A DNA stretch of 19,783 nucleotides from positions 1 to 19,783 of the forward strand of contig CABSLV010000029.1 of assembly GCA_902478645.1 (NCBI GenBank), read 5' to 3'. Position 1 is the first letter of the stretch. Every line of letters begins with the position of its first letter. The DNA comes from an uncultured Flavobacteriales bacterium (GTDB lineage Bacteria; Bacteroidota; Bacteroidia; Flavobacteriales; UBA1820). Positions 1 to 9,000 of the stretch are shown here, piece by piece. Under the pieces are notes generated by a model. The model had not been told where the DNA came from and did no database searches. It saw only the letters and a list, made by a program, of their open reading frames with translations. The position numbers and the translations under genes were made by a program.

Positions 1-245
1 GATGCGCCTCGGCAGCGTCCCATCCAAAAACTTGCGTTTTCGTTTTGCCGCTGCGCTCGGCTTTCCCTGTTTTTGGATAAAACAGGATGCGCCTCGGCAG
101 CGTCCCATCCAAAAACTTGCGTTTTCGTTTTGCCGCTGCGTTCGGCTTTCCCTGTTTTTGGATAAAACAGGATGCACCTCGGCAGCGTCTCATCCAAAAA
201 CTTGCGTTTTCGTTTTGCCGCTGCGCTCGGCTTTCACTATTTTTG
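1..245. repeat. 85-bp tandem repeat array (about 2.8 copies)
   Basis: Copies begin near 2, 87 and 172, so the period is 85 bp; the array may continue to the left of the window. Copies 1 and 2 are almost identical. Copy 3 diverges at its 3' end, from about 235. Each unit contains several short inverted repeats: ATCCAAAAAC (22-31) against GTTTTTGGAT (69-78), AAAAC/GTTTT around TTGC, and GCCG/CGGC. In copies 1 and 2 the junction forms an 8-bp stem, CCTGTTTT and AAAACAGG around TGGAT (66-86 and 151-171). The period is not a multiple of three, so the repeat opens apparent reading frames in all phases; I do not regard these as coding. Each unit also has promoter-like spacing (TTTG, 20 nt, TnTTTTTG). 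Confidence 0.9.
214..245 (+). promoter_or_regulatory. Bacteroidota-type promoter for kdsD
   Basis: A -33 TTTG at 214-217 is followed by a 20-nt spacer and a -7 TATTTTTG at 238-245, a full match to the Bacteroidota primary-sigma consensus TTTG/TAnnTTTG. The predicted transcript start is near 252, leaving a leader of about 37 nt before the ATG at 289. The element is formed by the third copy of the 85-bp repeat; the first two copies have TGTTTTTG instead, one base from consensus. Confidence 0.75.
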
Positions 246-288
246 TATCATAAAGATAATAAATACCCGCCAAAAAACAATAGTGCGC

Positions 289-1278
289 ATGGAAAATAGG
301 GGAGAAAAAGAACAAAATATTTTGCAACTGGCTAAAAGTGTTGTTCTTGAGGAAGCGAAAGGAGTGGGATATCTGGCCGAAAGACTGGACGGGAACTTTG
401 AAAAAGCCGTGAGGATGATCTTCGAATGCCCCTCGCGGGTAGTGGTAACCGGCATCGGCAAGAGTGCGCTGGTCGGACAAAAGATCGTCGCCACGTTCAA
501 TTCTACCGGCACCCCCTCGGTGTTCATGCATACGGCGGATGCCATGCATGGCGACCTGGGGGCCGTCATGCCGGGCGACGTGGTGATCATGCTCTCCAAG
601 AGCGGCAACACCCCCGAGATAAAAGCCCTGGTGCCCGTGTTGCGCGGGTTGGGCAACCGGATCATCGCCATCACGGCCAATACCGATTCGTACATGGCGC
701 GCGGAGCGGACTGCGTGCTCGATGCTTATGTGGAGCGCGAAGTATGTCCCAACAACCTGGCTCCGACGACATCCACCACGGTGCAGATGGTGCTGGGCGA
801 TGCGCTGGCTGTGGCACTGGAGGTGCTCCGGGGCTTCGGCCGCGAGGATTTTGCCCGCTTCCATCCCGGAGGGGCGCTCGGAAAACGCCTCTACATGCGG
901 GTGCGGGATGTGATCGCCCAGAATGAGCGTCCGGCGGTGGCTCCGCAAACGCCCATCAAGCAGGTGATCGACGAAATATCGTCCAAATACCTGGGAGTAA
1001 CGGCTGTAACTGATCCGCAGGGACGCATCGTAGGCGTGGTAACCGATGGCGATCTGCGTCGCACCTTGGCGCGTTACGACGACGGCAGCATCTTCTCGCT
1101 TACGGCCGCAGACATCATGACCCGCGATCCCAAGACGATCCCCGACGATGTGCTGGCCTTCGACGCGCTGGAAATGCTTCAGAAATACGAGATCAACAAC
1201 CTGCTGGTTACCGATGCCCAAGGGAACTACGTGGGGGTGATCCATCTGCACGATCTGGTGCGCGAGGGGATCGTGTAG
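289..1278 (+). CDS. kdsD: D-arabinose-5-phosphate isomerase, KpsF/GutQ/KdsD family
   Basis: This 329-residue protein should interconvert D-ribulose 5-phosphate and D-arabinose 5-phosphate, the first step toward KDO for lipopolysaccharide, in the cytoplasm. An N-terminal SIS domain covers about residues 35-170, with the sugar-phosphate motif GIGKSA at 55-60 and SKSGNTPE at 103-110. The family motif FHPGGALGKR lies at 181-190. Two CBS domains follow, at about 200-260 and 265-329. Length matches the family (about 320-330). I chose the ATG at 289 because the in-frame ATG at 172 lies inside the repeat, upstream of the predicted transcript start near 252, and residues from 289 on match the expected N-terminus. 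The neighbouring lptB and dacB genes fit an envelope-biogenesis context. Confidence 0.93.
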   Translation: MENRGEKEQNILQLAKSVVLEEAKGVGYLAERLDGNFEKAVRMIFECPSRVVVTGIGKSALVGQKIVATFNSTGTPSVFMHTADAMHGDLGAVMPGDVVIMLSKSGNTPEIKALVPVLRGLGNRIIAITANTDSYMARGADCVLDAYVEREVCPNNLAPTTSTTVQMVLGDALAVALEVLRGFGREDFARFHPGGALGKRLYMRVRDVIAQNERPAVAPQTPIKQVIDEISSKYLGVTAVTDPQGRIVGVVTDGDLRRTLARYDDGSIFSLTAADIMTRDPKTIPDDVLAFDALEMLQKYEINNLLVTDAQGNYVGVIHLHDLVREGIV

Positions 1279-1499
1279 CCGTCCGGACGTAAACCTCCTG
1301 CGGTGCTTGGAAAACGGCGTATCCGACCCGGCAGAAAACGGAGAGGGGTGAAAAAGATACGGAGGATGGATGAAGAACAGCGGAGGAACAGCGCAAAAGG
1401 GTTACAAAAGGAGCGCGAAAGGGGCATAAAAGAAAGAAGAACGGAATCAATACCCGGGAGGACGACCGACCGGAAAACGAAGAAAGCATATCGCGGCCG
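1279..1499 (+). other. Purine-rich spacer between kdsD and tatC
   Basis: This 221-nt spacer is strongly enriched in G and A on the plus strand. It can be read as a 66-codon frame (1303-1503) rich in Lys and Arg whose TGA overlaps the tatC ATG. The composition of that peptide simply follows the purine bias and shows no domain, signal or hydrophobic segment, so I treat it as non-coding leader. A second, shorter spacer of the same character lies at 9001-9116. I see no clear promoter or terminator here; tatC may be read through from kdsD. Confidence 0.4.
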
Positions 1500-2369
1500 A
1501 TGAGCGAAGAGAATACAACGGAAAATGCTGCCGAGCAGACGACCTTCCTGGGGCATCTGTTTATCCTGCGCAAACATTTGTTCCGGATGGCACTCTACGT
1601 GCTGATAGCGGCTGTGGTGGCTTTTTTCTGCGATCATCTGATTTACGACCGGGTGATCTTCGGTCCGCGCCATGCCGATTTTCCGACGTACCGTTTCTTT
1701 TGCTGGCTCTCGGATACGCTCAATGCCTGGCTGGGTACCTCGGCCGACCTGTGCATGCATCCGGTGGAGTTCAATGTGCAGAACCGCGAGCTCACCGGGC
1801 AGTTCAATTCGCACCTGTGGGTGTCGTTCGTGACGGGCATCATCGTGGCGTTTCCCTTTATCGTGTGGGAAGTGTGGCGCTTTGTCGCCCCGGCACTGAC
1901 CGACCGGGAAAAACGCTCCGCCCGGGGAGTAGTGTTCTACGTGTCGTCCCTGTTTTTCCTCGGACTCTCCTTCGGGTATTTCGTCATCCTGCCCATGTCC
2001 ATCAATTTCTTTACCGGTTATCGGCTGGGTACCGAGGATGCCATCGTAAACAACATCGAGCTTTCGTCCTACATATCCAATGTGGTGAACATCACCTTGG
2101 CTACAGGGATCATGTTCCAGTTGCCGATGGCTGTGTACGTGCTCTCGCGCATGGGGCTGATCACCTCGCACTTCCTGTTGAAGTACTATCGCCATGCGCT
2201 GGTGCTCATCCTGATCGTCGCGGCGGTACTCACCCCGCCCGATGTGGTCTCGCAGATCGTTCTGGCCGTGCCCATCGTTCTGTTGTACCAGGCCAGCATC
2301 ACGATATGTCGGCGGATGGAAAAGCACCGTATGCGCGCCCGAGAAGCGGAAGAAGGCGTCGATGAATAA
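1500..2369 (+). CDS. tatC: Sec-independent (twin-arginine) translocase subunit TatC
   Basis: TatC is the integral inner-membrane receptor of the Tat system; it binds twin-arginine signal peptides and recruits TatA for export of folded proteins. The 289-residue protein shows the family N-terminus FLGHLFILRKHL (16-27) and the conserved FPFIVWEVWRFVAPAL stretch (118-133) with Glu124. There are six hydrophobic segments at about 29-45, 106-128, 145-167, 195-217, 232-247 and 250-265, and the LTPPD motif at 244-248. A longer than usual periplasmic loop (about 47-105) follows the first helix. The tail is charged and cytoplasmic. No tatA/tatB is present in the window, so partner subunits must be encoded elsewhere. 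The next gene, lptB, begins 30 nt downstream. Confidence 0.95.
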   Translation: MSEENTTENAAEQTTFLGHLFILRKHLFRMALYVLIAAVVAFFCDHLIYDRVIFGPRHADFPTYRFFCWLSDTLNAWLGTSADLCMHPVEFNVQNRELTGQFNSHLWVSFVTGIIVAFPFIVWEVWRFVAPALTDREKRSARGVVFYVSSLFFLGLSFGYFVILPMSINFFTGYRLGTEDAIVNNIELSSYISNVVNITLATGIMFQLPMAVYVLSRMGLITSHFLLKYYRHALVLILIVAAVLTPPDVVSQIVLAVPIVLLYQASITICRRMEKHRMRAREAEEGVDE

Positions 2370-2399
2370 GGATAGAAAAAAGAAAGAAACAGAAATAGC

Positions 2400-3221
2400 A
2401 TGAAACTCCGAGCCGAACACCTGAAAAAGACATACCGCAACCGTTGCGTGGTCAATGATGTCTCGTTGGAAGTCAACCAGGGTGAAATCATCGGTCTGCT
2501 CGGCCCCAACGGGGCGGGGAAGACCACTTCGTTTTACATGATCGTGGGGCTGATCCAGGCCAACGGCGGGCAGGTTTTTCTGGACGATACCGAGATCACG
2601 TCCTTCCCGATGTACAAGCGCGCCCAGTACGGGGTGGGATACCTGGCGCAGGAAAATTCCGTGTTCCGCAAACTGACCGTCGAGCAGAACATCCTCTCGG
2701 TGCTGCAGATGACCCGCCTCACGCCGGCCCAGCAGCTGGACAAGATGAATTCGCTCATCGAGGAGTTCGGGTTGGAAAAAGTCCGCAAGAGCAACGGCGA
2801 CGTTCTCTCCGGAGGTGAACGCCGGCGCACGGAGATCGCCCGATGCATCGCCACCGACCCCAAGTTCGTCCTGTTGGACGAGCCGTTCGCCGGGGTAGAC
2901 CCCATTGCGGTGGAGGACATCCAGTCCATCGTCTGGCGTCTGAAGTCCAAGAACATCGGCATCCTGATTACCGACCACAATGTTCAGGAAACCTTGGCCA
3001 TCACCACGCGTACGTACCTGATGTACCAAGGTTCCATTCTCAAGTCCGGTACGCCCGAGGAACTGGCCGCCGATGCGATGGTGCGCAAGGTGTACCTGGG
3101 CAAGCACTTCGAACTCCGCCGCAAGGACTTGAGCGGCAAGAAACTCCACTCGACCAACATTGTCGAGGCGGCTGCCGAGGCTTCGGCCGAGGCCGAAGCC
3201 GAGCAACAGACACAGGAATGA
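2400..3221 (+). CDS. lptB: LPS export ABC transporter ATP-binding protein LptB
   Basis: LptB is the cytoplasmic ATPase that with LptFG extracts lipopolysaccharide from the inner membrane. The 273-residue sequence has all ABC motifs: Walker A GPNGAGKT (35-42), Q-loop around Gln84, signature LSGGE (136-140), Walker B FVLLDEP (156-162) and the switch His193 in TDHNV. The GxPFAGVDPIAV segment after Walker B is characteristic of LptB rather than of amino-acid or general ABC ATPases. The last 25 or so residues form an Ala/Glu-rich tail beyond the normal end of the family (about 240 residues), probably unstructured. It lies 30 nt after tatC and 33 nt before dacB, suggesting co-transcription. Confidence 0.94.
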   Translation: MKLRAEHLKKTYRNRCVVNDVSLEVNQGEIIGLLGPNGAGKTTSFYMIVGLIQANGGQVFLDDTEITSFPMYKRAQYGVGYLAQENSVFRKLTVEQNILSVLQMTRLTPAQQLDKMNSLIEEFGLEKVRKSNGDVLSGGERRRTEIARCIATDPKFVLLDEPFAGVDPIAVEDIQSIVWRLKSKNIGILITDHNVQETLAITTRTYLMYQGSILKSGTPEELAADAMVRKVYLGKHFELRRKDLSGKKLHSTNIVEAAAEASAEAEAEQQTQE

Positions 3222-3254
3222 ATCTCTATTAACTGAAAAACAACGACGATACGC

Positions 3255-4748
3255 ATGAAAAAATGGACGACACTCTTGGCTGTCCTGACGCTCTTTTCTC
3301 TCGGGGTGCAGGCGGTTGAACCGGGCGCGGCGGAAGGCCGGGCGAAAAAGGAAAAAGCCATCCGTAGCTATATCCGCGAACTCGAGCAGGATTCCCTGAT
3401 GAACACCACCGCGTGGAGCATCGTGATTCGCAATGTCAAGACCGGGGAGACGCTGGTCGAACACAACCCGAAGACCTCGCTCGCCGGGGCGTCGATCACC
3501 AAACTGCTCACCACCGGAGCCGCGTTGGTAAGCCTGGGAGGTGATTTCCACTATACCACCCGTTTGGCGTATAGCGGGCAGGTGGTCGATTCGACGCTCT
3601 ACGGCACTCTGTATGTCGTCGGGGGCGGCGATCCGACGCTCGGTTCGGATTACGACAAATTCCTCCCGGGGATCGATTCGGTGTTTTCCGTATGGAAAAA
3701 AGCCCTCAACCGGGCCGGTATCGCCCGTATCGAAGGACGCATGGTGGCCGACAGCCGTTATTTTACCCTGGAACCGATGGTCGATTCCTGGACATGGGAC
3801 GATGCCGATACCTATTACGGAACCAATGTACAGGGACTTTCGTTTTTTGAAAACAAATGCTATCTGAGCTTCGAGCCTTCCGATACGCTGGGGCGTCCGG
3901 CACGCTTTACCGGTGTCTTTCCCCAAACCCCGGGACTGACGGTGATCAACCGCACCCATACGGTCGAAGGCCGCTCCAATGGTATCTGGCTCAATGCTTC
4001 TCCGCTTCACCCGCTGGAGCATTTCGCTACCGGTACGCTGGGGGCAGAGCGGGGAGAGGTGACCGAGACGGGAGCCAACCGCGCGGCCGGGCTTTCGCTC
4101 TTGTGCGAGTTCCATCGCTACCTCTGTGCCGGAGGGGATCCGGGAGAGGTGGAATACGTCCTGTGGGATTCCTATACCGATCCCGCCGATACGACGGCTC
4201 CCGGACAAGTGATCTTGGAGTACGATTCGCCTGCCCTGCGGACCATCGCATCGGTAACCAACAAGTACAGCGACAACATGTATGCCGAGACCATCTTCCG
4301 GACGATGGGAAAAATCCTCGGGGAGGGCGATACGCGCAGCGATGCCCGCCGGGTGGAACTCGCGGTGCTGGATTCGATCGCGCCCGGCAGCCGGACGCTC
4401 AACCTGCAGGATGGCAGCGGGCTTTCCCGCATGTCGTTCCTCAATGCGGAGTATTACGCCGATTTTCTCTGCGGGATGTACCGTACGGAGGCTTTTGACG
4501 ACTTTTTTGCTTCGCTGGCCGTTCCGGGCGGGGAAGGGACGTTCAAGAATACGATCCGGGATTGCCCTACGCGCACCCGTTTGCACCTCAAGAGCGGCAC
4601 CCTGTCCGGAGTGCGCGGTTTGGCCGGGTACAGCCTCAACGAACAGGGGGAACTCCTGTGTTTCGTGGTGATGGTCAACCGTTACCATTCCCTCTCGCCC
4701 ATTTCCACCCGCTTGAACCGTCTCCTGGAGCTGATCAGCGCGTACTAA
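3255..4748 (+). CDS. dacB: D-alanyl-D-alanine carboxypeptidase/endopeptidase, PBP4 type (peptidase S13)
   Basis: This periplasmic low-molecular-weight penicillin-binding protein would trim or cleave D-Ala peptide bonds of peptidoglycan. The 497-residue sequence starts with a Sec signal peptide (1-20, ending VQA). The three active-site motifs of serine DD-peptidases are all visible: SxxK as S80-I-T-K83, SxN as S339-D-N341, and KTG-like K446-S-G448. The large insertion between the first two motifs (about 250 residues) is typical of class C PBP4/S13 enzymes. There is no C-terminal membrane anchor. It ends the run of envelope genes that begins with kdsD; a new promoter for purL follows immediately. 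Confidence 0.93.
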   Translation: MKKWTTLLAVLTLFSLGVQAVEPGAAEGRAKKEKAIRSYIRELEQDSLMNTTAWSIVIRNVKTGETLVEHNPKTSLAGASITKLLTTGAALVSLGGDFHYTTRLAYSGQVVDSTLYGTLYVVGGGDPTLGSDYDKFLPGIDSVFSVWKKALNRAGIARIEGRMVADSRYFTLEPMVDSWTWDDADTYYGTNVQGLSFFENKCYLSFEPSDTLGRPARFTGVFPQTPGLTVINRTHTVEGRSNGIWLNASPLHPLEHFATGTLGAERGEVTETGANRAAGLSLLCEFHRYLCAGGDPGEVEYVLWDSYTDPADTTAPGQVILEYDSPALRTIASVTNKYSDNMYAETIFRTMGKILGEGDTRSDARRVELAVLDSIAPGSRTLNLQDGSGLSRMSFLNAEYYADFLCGMYRTEAFDDFFASLAVPGGEGTFKNTIRDCPTRTRLHLKSGTLSGVRGLAGYSLNEQGELLCFVVMVNRYHSLSPISTRLNRLLELISAY

Positions 4749-4784
4749 AACGAGATTATAACACAAAAAACGGAGCAAAAGGGT

Positions 4785-4792
4785 TATCTTTG
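4785..4792 (+). promoter_or_regulatory. -7 element of a promoter for purL
   Basis: TATCTTTG is an exact match to the Bacteroidota -7 consensus TAnnTTTG and lies in the only AT-rich part of the dacB-purL spacer. No good -33 TTTG sits 19-21 nt upstream, so only half of the promoter is clear. It would give a leader of about 67 nt before the purL ATG at 4866. I see no recognisable purine riboswitch in that leader. Confidence 0.55.
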
Positions 4793-4865
4793 TCCCTTCA
4801 GGGAGAAGGGGAGGAGAAGTCCCCGTTCCGATCGATACGAATCACTAAAATACGCCGATAAAAGC

Positions 4866-7800
4866 ATGCTTTCTTTCTTCAAATCTTCCGCCGACGTGGT
4901 GTACGTGGTGGAAACCGACGAATACCTTTCCAACGAATCGCTCGAACGTCTCTCGTGGCTGTTCGGTCAGGCGCATCAGATGCTTCAGCCCAATTATCCC
5001 GGCCGTTACATCGGTCCCCGTAAGGAGATGATCACCCCTTGGAGTACCAATGCGGTGGAAATCTGCCAGAACATGGGCATCACCGGGGTCAAGCGCATCG
5101 AGCAGTTCGTCGAGGAAGACCGGGTGGAGGTTTTCGACCCGATGCTCTATCAGAAGTATGACGGTTTGGACCAGTTCCTCTTCACCACTTCGCGCCGGGC
5201 CGAGGACATCGTCGAGATCGAGGACATCCGCGCGTACAACCAGCAGGAAGGCCTGGCTCTTTCCGAGCAGGAGATCGCTTATCTCGAAGGCTTGTCCAAA
5301 AAACTCGGCCGTCCGCTCACCGACAGCGAGGTATTCGGTTTTTCCCAGGTCAATTCCGAACATTGCCGCCACAAGATCTTCAACGGCGAATTCGTCGTCG
5401 ATGGGCAGAAGAAAGACCTTTCGCTCTTCAAACTGATCAAACGCACCACCGAGCAGCAGCACGACTACATCGTTTCGGCTTACAAGGACAACGTCGCTTT
5501 CCTCACCGGTCCCACCGTCGAACAGTTTGCCCCCCAGCGAGGGGACGAACCCTCGGAGTATGCCGTTACGGACATCGAATCCGTCATCTCGGTCAAGGCC
5601 GAAACGCACAACTTCCCCACCACCGTCGAGCCGTTCAACGGGGCGGCTACCGGTAGCGGCGGCGAGATCCGCGACCGTCTGGCCGGTGGAAAGGGCTCGC
5701 TGCCTTTGGGAGGAACGGCGGTGTACATGACCTCCTACCCCCGCAGCGAAGCCGGTCGTCCCTGGGAGGAAGCGATCAAGGAACGCCCCTGGTTGTACCA
5801 GACCCCACTCGATATTCTCATCAAAGCCTCCAACGGCGCTTCGGATTTCGGCAACAAGTTCGGTCAGCCGCTTATCTGCGGTTCGGTGCTTACCTTCGAG
5901 CATCAGGAGGACGGCCGCACCTTGGGCTACGACAAGGTCATCATGTTGGCCGGCGGCGTGGGCTTTGCCAAAAAGCGGGATGCGCTCAAGGGCCAGCCGG
6001 AAAAGGGCGACAAGATCGTCGTGCTGGGCGGGGACAATTACCGCATCGGCATGGGCGGAGGCGCGGTCTCCTCGGTGGATACCGGCCAGTACGCTTCGGC
6101 CGTAGAGCTTAATGCTGTACAGCGTTCTAACCCGGAGATGCAAAAACGCGTGGCCAATACCATCCGTGCGCTCACCGAGGCTTCGGAAAACCCCATCGTC
6201 TCCATCCACGACCACGGCGCAGGCGGCCACTTGAACTGCCTCTCGGAACTGGTGGAGGATACCGGCGGTACCATCCAGCTCGATGCCCTGCCGGTAGGCG
6301 ACCCGACCCTTTCGGCCAAGGAGATCATCGGCAACGAGAGTCAGGAGCGCATGGGGTTGGTAGTCAAGGAAAAAGACCTTCCGCTGCTCAAAAAGATCGC
6401 CGACCGCGAGCGCAGCCCGATGTACGTGGTGGGCGAGGCTACGGGCGACATGCAGTTCCGTTTCGAGAGTCAGCGCACCGGCCGTGCGCCCATCGACCTG
6501 CAGCTCTCGGACATGTTCGGTTCGGCTCCCAAGACGGTGATGGAAGACCACACCGTCCACCATGCGTACCACGAAGTGGAATACGATCCGAGCAAGGCGG
6601 AACAATACATCGAAAAAGTCCTGCAACTCGAAGCCGTGGCGTGCAAGGATTACCTGACCAACAAGGTGGACCGCTGCGTAACCGGCCGGGTAGCACGTCA
6701 GCAGACGGCTGGCCCCCTGCAGCTTCCTTTGAGCGATGCCGGGGTGGTGGCCCTGGATTATCGCGGCCGGGAGGGTATCGCCACGTCCATCGGTCATGCG
6801 CCCGTAGAGGCGTTGATCGACCCGGCGGCCGGCTCCCGTCTTTCGGTGGCCGAAGCGCTGACCAACATCGTGTTCTGCCCCCTCTCGCACGGCTTGGGCG
6901 GAGTGTCGCTCAGTGCCAACTGGATGTGGCCCTGCCGCAACGAAGGCGAGGATGCGGCTCTGTATGCGGCGGTTCAGTCCTTGTCCGACTTTGCGGTAGC
7001 CTTGGGCGTGAATGTGCCCACCGGAAAGGATTCCCTGTCCATGACCCAGAAATACAAGGACGGCAGCCGGGTGATCGCTCCCGGAACGGTTATCGTTTCG
7101 GCGGCGGGCGAAGTGTCCGACGTGCGCGGTGTGCTGTCGCCCTGCCTGCGTCGCGGGGATGAATACCGGATCGTGTACATCGATTTCTCGGGAACGTCCC
7201 GGGAACTCGGCGGCTCGGCCCTGGCGCAGTCCCTGGGCTTTGTCGGCACGAAAACTCCGGATGTGAAGGACCCGCAGTATTTCAAACAGGCATTCTCGGC
7301 CGTACAGCAACTTTTGAGCGAGGGTTGTGCAGTAGCCGGACACGACGTATCGGCCGGAGGTATCCTGACGACCTTGCTGGAGATGTGTTTCGCACAGGTC
7401 AACCTGGGTGCCGAGATCGACCTTTCCGCCCTCGGAGAGGACGATGCGGTCAAACTGCTTTTCGCACAAAATCCCGGCGTGGTGCTTCAGGTGAGCGACG
7501 TGGAGGCCGCCAAAGCGGTGTGCGATCGCTACGGGGTGGCTCTCTGGGAGATAGGTCGCGCCAAGGCGGGAAAAGACCTCAAGATAAAGAACGGCGGACA
7601 CTCGTATGTCTTCGACGTGCCGCAGTTGCGTGAGAAATGGTACCGTCCTTCGTACCTGCTGGACTGCCATCAGAGCGGAAAGCAGAAAGCGGCCGAGCGT
7701 TACGAGAACTACAAGCAGCAGCCCTTGAGCTACGTATTCCCCGAAGGCTTTACCGGCCGGACGGAAGACTTGGGTCTCGATCCGAACCGCCGCACCCCCA

Positions 7801-8564
7801 CGGGCATCAAGGCGGCCGTGATCCGCGAGCAGGGATCCAACTCCGAACGGGAGATGGCCCATGCGTTGTACTTAGCCGGATTTGATGTTAAGGATGTGCA
7901 CATGACCGACCTGATCGAAGGGCGCGAAGATCTCTCGGATGTCAACTTTATCGCAGCGGTGGGCGGATTTTCCAATTCCGATGTGCTGGGGTCGGCCAAG
8001 GGTTGGGCCGGTTCGTTCCGCTACAACGAAAAGGCACGTCGTGCGCTGGAGAACTTCTTTGCCCGGGAGGATACCCTTTCGCTGGGTATTTGCAACGGTT
8101 GCCAGTTGTTCGTCGAGTTGGGCTTGATCTATCCCGACCAGGCGGACAAACCCGCGATGTGGCACAACGATTCGCACAAGCACGAGTGCAGTTTTGTCAA
8201 TGTGGACATCCCCGAAAACCACAGCGTGATGTTCTCCTCGCTCGCCGGTGCGCGGCTGGGCGTATGGGTGTCGCACGGGGAAGGCAAATTCCACCTGCCC
8301 TTGTCGCAGGATGCCTACCACATCGCGGCTCGCTATACGTACAGCGGCTATCCGGGCAACCCCAACGGTTCGGACTACGACGTCGCTGCCTTGGCTTCGG
8401 CCGACGGCCGCCATCTGGTGATGATGCCGCACATCGAACGCAGCATCCATCCTTGGGCGTGGGCGTATTGCGATCCTGCTACCCAACGTCAGGAGGTAAG
8501 CCCCTGGATCGAGGCATTCGTCAATGCCCGCAAGTGGGTGGAACAGCACAGAAACGACAAATAA
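4866..8564 (+). CDS. purL: Phosphoribosylformylglycinamidine synthase, single-chain form
   Basis: PurL converts FGAR, ATP and glutamine to FGAM in the fourth step of purine synthesis. At 1232 residues this is the large one-chain form that includes synthetase and amidotransferase, as in proteobacteria and Bacteroidota. In order: an N-terminal PurS-like region and linker (about 1-150); the FGAR motif N163-SEHCRH169; the ATP-binding glycine-rich stretch GAATGSGGEIRD (259-270); the second AIRS-like half with GGVSLSANW around residues 678-686; and the class I glutamine amidotransferase domain from about 980. The catalytic residues are Cys1076 in GICNGCQ and His1189/Glu1191 in MPHIERS. All expected active-site residues are present. 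It carries its own promoter. The following small gene starts 31 nt downstream. Confidence 0.97.
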   Translation: MLSFFKSSADVVYVVETDEYLSNESLERLSWLFGQAHQMLQPNYPGRYIGPRKEMITPWSTNAVEICQNMGITGVKRIEQFVEEDRVEVFDPMLYQKYDGLDQFLFTTSRRAEDIVEIEDIRAYNQQEGLALSEQEIAYLEGLSKKLGRPLTDSEVFGFSQVNSEHCRHKIFNGEFVVDGQKKDLSLFKLIKRTTEQQHDYIVSAYKDNVAFLTGPTVEQFAPQRGDEPSEYAVTDIESVISVKAETHNFPTTVEPFNGAATGSGGEIRDRLAGGKGSLPLGGTAVYMTSYPRSEAGRPWEEAIKERPWLYQTPLDILIKASNGASDFGNKFGQPLICGSVLTFEHQEDGRTLGYDKVIMLAGGVGFAKKRDALKGQPEKGDKIVVLGGDNYRIGMGGGAVSSVDTGQYASAVELNAVQRSNPEMQKRVANTIRALTEASENPIVSIHDHGAGGHLNCLSELVEDTGGTIQLDALPVGDPTLSAKEIIGNESQERMGLVVKEKDLPLLKKIADRERSPMYVVGEATGDMQFRFESQRTGRAPIDLQLSDMFGSAPKTVMEDHTVHHAYHEVEYDPSKAEQYIEKVLQLEAVACKDYLTNKVDRCVTGRVARQQTAGPLQLPLSDAGVVALDYRGREGIATSIGHAPVEALIDPAAGSRLSVAEALTNIVFCPLSHGLGGVSLSANWMWPCRNEGEDAALYAAVQSLSDFAVALGVNVPTGKDSLSMTQKYKDGSRVIAPGTVIVSAAGEVSDVRGVLSPCLRRGDEYRIVYIDFSGTSRELGGSALAQSLGFVGTKTPDVKDPQYFKQAFSAVQQLLSEGCAVAGHDVSAGGILTTLLEMCFAQVNLGAEIDLSALGEDDAVKLLFAQNPGVVLQVSDVEAAKAVCDRYGVALWEIGRAKAGKDLKIKNGGHSYVFDVPQLREKWYRPSYLLDCHQSGKQKAAERYENYKQQPLSYVFPEGFTGRTEDLGLDPNRRTPTGIKAAVIREQGSNSEREMAHALYLAGFDVKDVHMTDLIEGREDLSDVNFIAAVGGFSNSDVLGSAKGWAGSFRYNEKARRALENFFAREDTLSLGICNGCQLFVELGLIYPDQADKPAMWHNDSHKHECSFVNVDIPENHSVMFSSLAGARLGVWVSHGEGKFHLPLSQDAYHIAARYTYSGYPGNPNGSDYDVAALASADGRHLVMMPHIERSIHPWAWAYCDPATQRQEVSPWIEAFVNARKWVEQHRNDK

Positions 8565-8595
8565 GCAACGATCTGTCCGCATAGGGACTTGAACG

Positions 8596-9000
8596 ATGAA
8601 AAAACGACCGATAAAAAAACTCTTTCTGGTGACCGTAACAGCCATTGCGGTAGTGCTGCTGGTGGTGGTCATTTGGGCGTATTCCACCGGCGGAGGCTCG
8701 AACAATCCGCTGGACAAGCCTTGGGATGCCCGCAGTTATGAGCAGGACCTGGAGCAAGCACTGGAAATGCTCACCCCCGATGATCAGACGGCACTGATCG
8801 GCGGGCTGATGTACTGCCAGAAAGAAAAGACTACCCGGGGAAAGACCTACCGGGACTTTCTCGACCTGGGCCGCCGGAAGCAGAATGAGTTCATGGATAC
8901 CGTAGCGCTGGACATGAAGGAGTTTTTCCGGGTGGACAGTCTGCAGAAGGACTCGCTCCGCCGGGTGGAGAACGGCGCATCGCAAGACGCTGAGGATTGA
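8596..9000 (+). CDS. Small membrane-anchored protein of unknown function
   Basis: I do not recognise this 134-residue protein. It has a basic start followed by one hydrophobic segment (about residues 9-28), then a Gly/Ser/Asn linker and a charged, probably helical domain of about 95 residues with one Cys (in MYCQKEK). There is no lipobox, so it is most likely an inner-membrane protein with its soluble part in the periplasm, or an uncleaved signal anchor. It lies 31 nt after purL, in a position to be co-transcribed with it. The codon use is similar to purL, and the frame is intact, which supports a real gene. Confidence 0.75.
   Translation: MKKRPIKKLFLVTVTAIAVVLLVVVIWAYSTGGGSNNPLDKPWDARSYEQDLEQALEMLTPDDQTALIGGLMYCQKEKTTRGKTYRDFLDLGRRKQNEFMDTVALDMKEFFRVDSLQKDSLRRVENGASQDAED

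Noticed and set aside
1..245. CRISPR array
   Set aside because: The copies are directly tandem with an 85-bp period and there are no unique spacers between short repeats.
2..299. Short overlapping plus-strand frames within the 85-bp repeats encoding similar peptides
   Set aside because: The repeat period is not a multiple of three and the repeats contain promoter boxes. The similar peptides in different phases simply reflect the repeated DNA.
1303..1503. A 66-codon basic protein overlapping tatC
   Set aside because: Its composition follows the purine bias of the spacer, there is no ribosome site or domain, and it has no recognisable family; kept only as a spacer note.
1227..4778. A 1183-codon open frame on the minus strand opposite kdsD to dacB
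   Set aside because: The opposite strand carries four genes with complete motifs. The translation has no recognisable domain and reflects low use of TTA, CTA and TCA codons in GC-rich genes, which removes stops from this antisense phase.
4845..7862. A 1005-codon open frame on the minus strand opposite purL
   Set aside because: It is the same codon-bias shadow. The plus-strand PurL motifs and active-site residues are all present, and the antisense product is His/Arg-rich without family features.
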